Origin: Erinaceus europaeus
Lineage: Eukaryota > Chordata > Mammalia > Eulipotyphla > Erinaceidae
Length of the DNA stretch: 64,000 nucleotides
Reading direction: 5' to 3'
Assembly: GCF_950295315.1 (NCBI RefSeq)
Contig: NW_026647338.1
Coordinates: 62,001 to 126,000, forward strand
A program made the position numbers and the translations under genes. Each line of letters opens with the position of its first letter. The first letter of the stretch is position 1. The notes beneath the pieces were generated by a model. That model saw only the letters and a list, made by a program, of their open reading frames with translations. It was not told the DNA's origin and did no database searches. Of the stretch, positions 60,344-64,000 are shown one piece after another.

Positions 60344-60766
60344 ACAACAGAATCACTGTGGCACAGGTGATTTTGTGCAAAACACTTGGCACATTCTGAT
60401 TTACAGCTCAATATTGACACCAGGGCAGCTCTCCTTGGCCCTTGGTCACTTTTCTTCTTTTCAGATGTAAAGACACTGAAGAGGGAGAGGTTTTTGCCCT
60501 GAGGCTTGCACTGGGAACTAGCAGCTGCCCTGTTTGTGTTGCCAGACTAGGAAACCTGTGGTGCCTGTCCATGTGGAGAGTCTCCTGGATGAGTTCCTTC
60601 TCGAGCCTTTTTCGCTCAGTCCCGTTGGAGCTGCATATAGCTAATGATTTGGAGATTTTATTGCTTTGGACAATTCTTTTCCTGATGCAAAGTTTCTCTC
60701 CAGGTTTTAGCAATCAATTGTGTGAATGTCACATCGAATCCATTGTAGAAAATGACTACATCAGTG

Positions 60767-60830
<64 letters not shown>
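60767..60830. repeat. CT/TA microsatellite, unit 8
   Basis: Long uninterrupted CT run after the first TTT. Medium TA run. Confidence 0.95.
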
Positions 60831-60831
<1 letters not shown>

Positions 60832-62832
60832 GTAGGTAACATGTAGAGGTCTGAAAATATTTTTTAGCTAGAGACCTGCACAGCTCTGGATTAGGGTAGC
60901 AATGTGGATACACCTGGCCCTTCTGAGCCACAGTCATGAGAGACATCTCACAGAGCCATATCGTATATCACTCTACAAATCTCTCTCAGCACGAACTACC
61001 ACTGCCAAATCATCTACTTCCCTCTTGCTCTTTTTGTCCACCGAGTCTTATCCCAAAACTGTAAATCAAAGAAGAAATAGACATAGTGCAGTTCCCTGCA
61101 CACAGGACAGGCTGAGGCTGGACCAGGGAGATGCAATACGCCAGCCTGCATCTTGGCTGGAGCATCACTATGCTTACTTCGAATTTGGAGAGGCGAGGGC
61201 AGTTTTGGAGAGTGGGCTTCCGGCCAAGGGTTGCTTCTCAGAGTGGCTAAGACCTAGATGTTCTAAGTGTTACCTTTCCTCACAAACATAAAATAGCAAT
61301 GCCACTTGTAAGAAGTATGCATGGGCATGGAGGGTTTGTCTTCAGTGCTCTGGCACTGATCAACACAGGGCCAGAATTTCAGTCCTTGTCTGTCTCTGTC
61401 ATTCTGTCTCTCTGACTGTCTCTACGTGCCTTCTTCACTGGGCCCTTACTGGAAGTCAGTGCATGCATCGTGAACTCAGCCTTCCTGGTGTTGAAATTTT
61501 CCTTTCTTTGCCCTTTGGATTATTTAGTCTCCTGCACATGGTGTAGTACAGAGGGGAACTGCGGAGACAGCGTTGCTGCTGCAGGTTCCAGGCATATGTC
61601 CATCTCCAGCTGAAGCTGTCCAGGCCCTCTGTGCTTGACTGCCATTCTCCAGGGCCCTGAGACTGACACTCAGCCTCAATGCAACCCTCCTCACCTTCCT
61701 GCACAGCATCCTTGTCCTTATTCCATGAGAGCCCCGGTCAAGGGAAGTGAAACTCGATCCCCCTGGCACACACACTGTGCTTTCCCTCTATTAAGCCAAA
61801 TGGAAAGGATCTGTGGTACTGATGGCCACACCAGTGTCCAGATTTCCCATGCAAAACGGAAGCTTCCAGTGTTCAGAAAGAGGGTGTTTTGATGGCTGTG
61901 AAATGTCTTTTTCAAGTGCCTCATGGTGTTTCAAATCCCTTTGAAACCTGAAGTTCTTTCTTGTATCTAGGGAATATTTTCACCACTGGCCAGAAGGGCC
62001 GCCCAACTAGGAGCACAGCTATCCAGGGGTCAGGAGGTCTTCCAGCCTGCTAGCTCCTGGAGGGATTCCTGAGTATGTCCTCAGGGCCCAAGTGTAAAAG
62101 GTGTTTCCAATTGCCTTGATTAGCAGCAGCCAGGCCCTCAGGTGAGGGGCGGGGCTGTGATCTTGACTGGAAGCCCCTAATTTGGCCAATGGAGGCATCC
62201 ATCTTTCTTTGTCTGTCCATAGCAAGGGCCCGGGGAGTTTGTGCTTCCTGCAAGCAGAGCGACATTGTATGGGACACTCATGCAAGCCTACTTCTGGGAA
62301 TCTCTCTGAGTGTGATGTGTGGACACCAGGACACCATGATCAGGGATGTGAGGCCACAGGAGCAATTGCCTTAGCCGGACCCAAAGGGTAGGTGTAAGGG
62401 GCCGGGTTCATCCACTATTGTTTGGTTCAACACACTTCCCATCTAAGTGGAAACACAGCCCTTTCTGGGTACTTTCTGGGCTTGTAATCTGCTGCCCTGA
62501 GCAGTGGACTGAGAGCCTGGAGGCTGAGTAGGCAGCCAAACGTGACTGGACAGGCTCAAGCCCCTGAATTCTGAGGGGTGCCCCAGCTTCCCCCATTGGC
62601 AGTGTTTGGATCATAGTGAGGCATGGCATTGATTCGGAACTCAGGAGAGTGAGACATGAGAGTCCCTTTGCATATGCATTCTTGCTTAGCCACAATCTGG
62701 GCTAGCTGGCTTGCCCTGACCAGATAGGTTCTCTGTACATAAGTTGCAGGAGAGGCTGGCTCCCTTGCCACCCATGCTCTGAGACTACTACAGGTGATCT
62801 CTGAGCACACACAGACACACACAAACAGACAG

Positions 62833-62849
62833 ACACACACACACACACA
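62833..62849. repeat. CA microsatellite, unit 8 (17 nt)
   Basis: Short class. Confidence 0.95.
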
Positions 62850-62874
62850 TTACTGTCAGGTTGGTAGTAGAGCC

Positions 62875-64000
62875 TATGGTGAAGGCTGGGGCTGTCTGGG
62901 GTCTGTGGGCATGAGAGCTGCTGCCTTACAATCTCTACAAGCCAGGTTTGAACCTGTCATCAATGAACACAGTGTAGGAGGTTTTTGAATTCTGGTCTCT
63001 TTCCAACTCATCTATTTCTCTTCTCGCCTTCTCTATCTCTAACTCTCACATGCTCTCACACACTCTGTCTTCACTCATTAATATTTTACTTAGATTCTTA
63101 TTTTACTGACAGGCCCAGATAGACAAAGAGAGTTACCAGAGCACTGCTGAGCTCTGGCTTGTTGTGTTGGCGATTTCACCTAGGCTACTGGAGCCTCAGT
63201 TTGTAAGTCTTTCTGACACAAGCCATATTCTGTCTCCTCATTTCCATGCCAGTATCACTCAGAGTTTATAATAAAGATATACATACATGTATATATATAC
63301 ATATAGATTTATATATCTGTCGGTTTTAGAATGTTCGTCCTATGCATTTGACCTTCTTTCAGAATTACCACATTTATAACAGCCTAGTTTTTCTGAAATA
63401 ATTGGCCATATAGTTGGAGCAGGATTCAATACAATTATAAATAATAGAACCTTCCAGTAGCATTTCTAATCGTGTTTCTATTAGCATCCTTATTGTAATT
63501 ATCATGGCCCAGATCTTCCCTCCTTTTTCTAGTGTAAGCTTCAATACATATGTGTTTGTTTTCTTTCTCCGTAAATCTTAATGTCCCTGGACCCTGAAGT
63601 GTTAGGGAATTTTTGAAGCAGCCCTCTGTTTCTCAGCAGATGGTTTCTATGTTTCTGCTGTCATCAGGTCTTCTTGTGGTTTTTGTCTTTATTTATTTTT
63701 ATTGTTTCAAGTCCTCCTAGATCATCCCCATTTATTTGCATATTTATTTATTTAGTCAGGTATCACATGTGGCATCATTTCTTCTGCTTGAGAGATTTTC
63801 TCTTATAACTGAAGGGAACTTTTGATGCACAATACATTTCCTGGGGCAAATACTACACACATATGGTGAAGGCTTGGGTTGTCTGGGGTCTGTGGGCATT
63901 AGAGCTACTGCGTGACAATCTCTACAACCCAGGTTTGAACCTGTCATGAATGAACACAGCCTAGGGGGTTTTTGACTTCTGGTCTATTTCCAACTCTTCT
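62875..64000 (+). repeat. Sub-repeats A and start of B at the window end
   Basis: A 62875-63861, B from 63862 and cut by the window end. Confidence 0.9.
63019..64000 (+). repeat. Macrosatellite unit 9, cut by the window end (982 bp shown)
   Basis: Start of a ninth unit: most of sub-repeat A, then the first 139 bases of B from 63862. It carries the A-type alleles of units 3, 5, 6 and 8, as the three-unit pattern predicts. The array continues past the window at both ends. Confidence 0.95.

Larger units (their letters stand above)
55227..63018 (+). repeat. Macrosatellite unit 8 (7792 bp)
   Basis: Complete unit, of unit 5 type for most of its length. A cluster of base changes seen in no other unit lies between about 58391 and 58851. 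Confidence 0.97.

Noticed and set aside
1..64000. D4Z4/DUX4-type coding macrosatellite
   Set aside because: No homeodomain or other intact long frame occurs in any unit. The longest frames are artefacts of composition.
1..64000. Ribosomal DNA, 5S, histone or RNU2-type gene array
   Set aside because: No rRNA, 5S, histone or U2 snRNA sequence is visible in any unit, although CT/GT microsatellites and CTCF-like sites also occur in such arrays.
1..64000. The whole array as an assembly artefact (one unit copied repeatedly)
   Set aside because: Units differ by private substitutions, microsatellite lengths and a unique junction in unit 2, so they are distinct copies. Their order and the unit 2 junction still need long-read support.

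Overview
The window is one uninterrupted head-to-tail tandem array of a large (about 7.8 kb) non-coding repeat, that is, a macrosatellite. With the first base taken as the start of a unit, complete units begin at 1, 7805, 16291, 24071, 31856, 39640, 47424 and 55227, and a ninth, incomplete unit begins at 63019. Unit lengths are 7804, 8486, 7780, 7785, 7784, 7784, 7803 and 7792. The units are nearly identical; they differ by scattered single-base changes, microsatellite lengths and one 686-bp internal duplication in unit 2. I see no credible protein-coding gene, tRNA, rRNA or snRNA. The window is vertebrate nuclear DNA, most likely from a placental mammal. Several interspersed-repeat remnants (a tRNA-derived SINE head with a decayed B box, an antisense SINE nested in an L1-3'UTR-like stretch, TTTA tails) look to me like hedgehog (Erinaceidae) repeats. 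That is recognition from memory, not a search.

Each unit has the same layout, given here in unit 1 coordinates. (1) Three AT-rich sub-repeats of about 990-997 bp (A, B, C; A is cut by the window edge) fill 1-2830. (2) A short spacer is followed by an antisense L1/SINE-like composite (2958-3425) and a GT microsatellite (3443-3480). (3) Two excellent CTCF-type motifs lie 246 bp apart on the same strand (3758-3775 and 4004-4021). (4) A 730-bp CpG-rich block (4221-4950) holds 13 perfect CCAAT boxes plus 2 CCTAT variants, all on the + strand, spaced about 51 bp apart and interleaved with GC boxes. (5) A perfect CArG box / TATA-like element follows at 4951-4960. (6) The rest is a GT/GA microsatellite, a candidate splice acceptor, a CT/TA microsatellite, about 2 kb of unrecognised sequence with a small second GC-box/CCAAT pair, and a CA microsatellite that leads into the next A sub-repeat.

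The architecture is a GC-rich promoter-like block in every unit, beside same-orientation CTCF sites, inside a long tandem array. It is what is known for the X-linked CTCF macrosatellites (DXZ4, ICCE) and related CTCF repeat arrays. My working hypothesis is that this is such an array: at least 16 forward CTCF motifs in 64 kb and eight copies of a probable NF-Y-driven promoter for a non-coding RNA. Chromosomal location cannot be seen here, so the orthology is an inference.

The array history is partly readable. Units 3-5 and 6-8 form a three-unit higher-order repeat of about 23.35 kb. Unit 2 contains an illegitimate recombination junction at about 10022/10023 that joins a unit-1-like left part to a unit-3/5-like right part. 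Units 7 and 8 carry patches that look like gene conversion.
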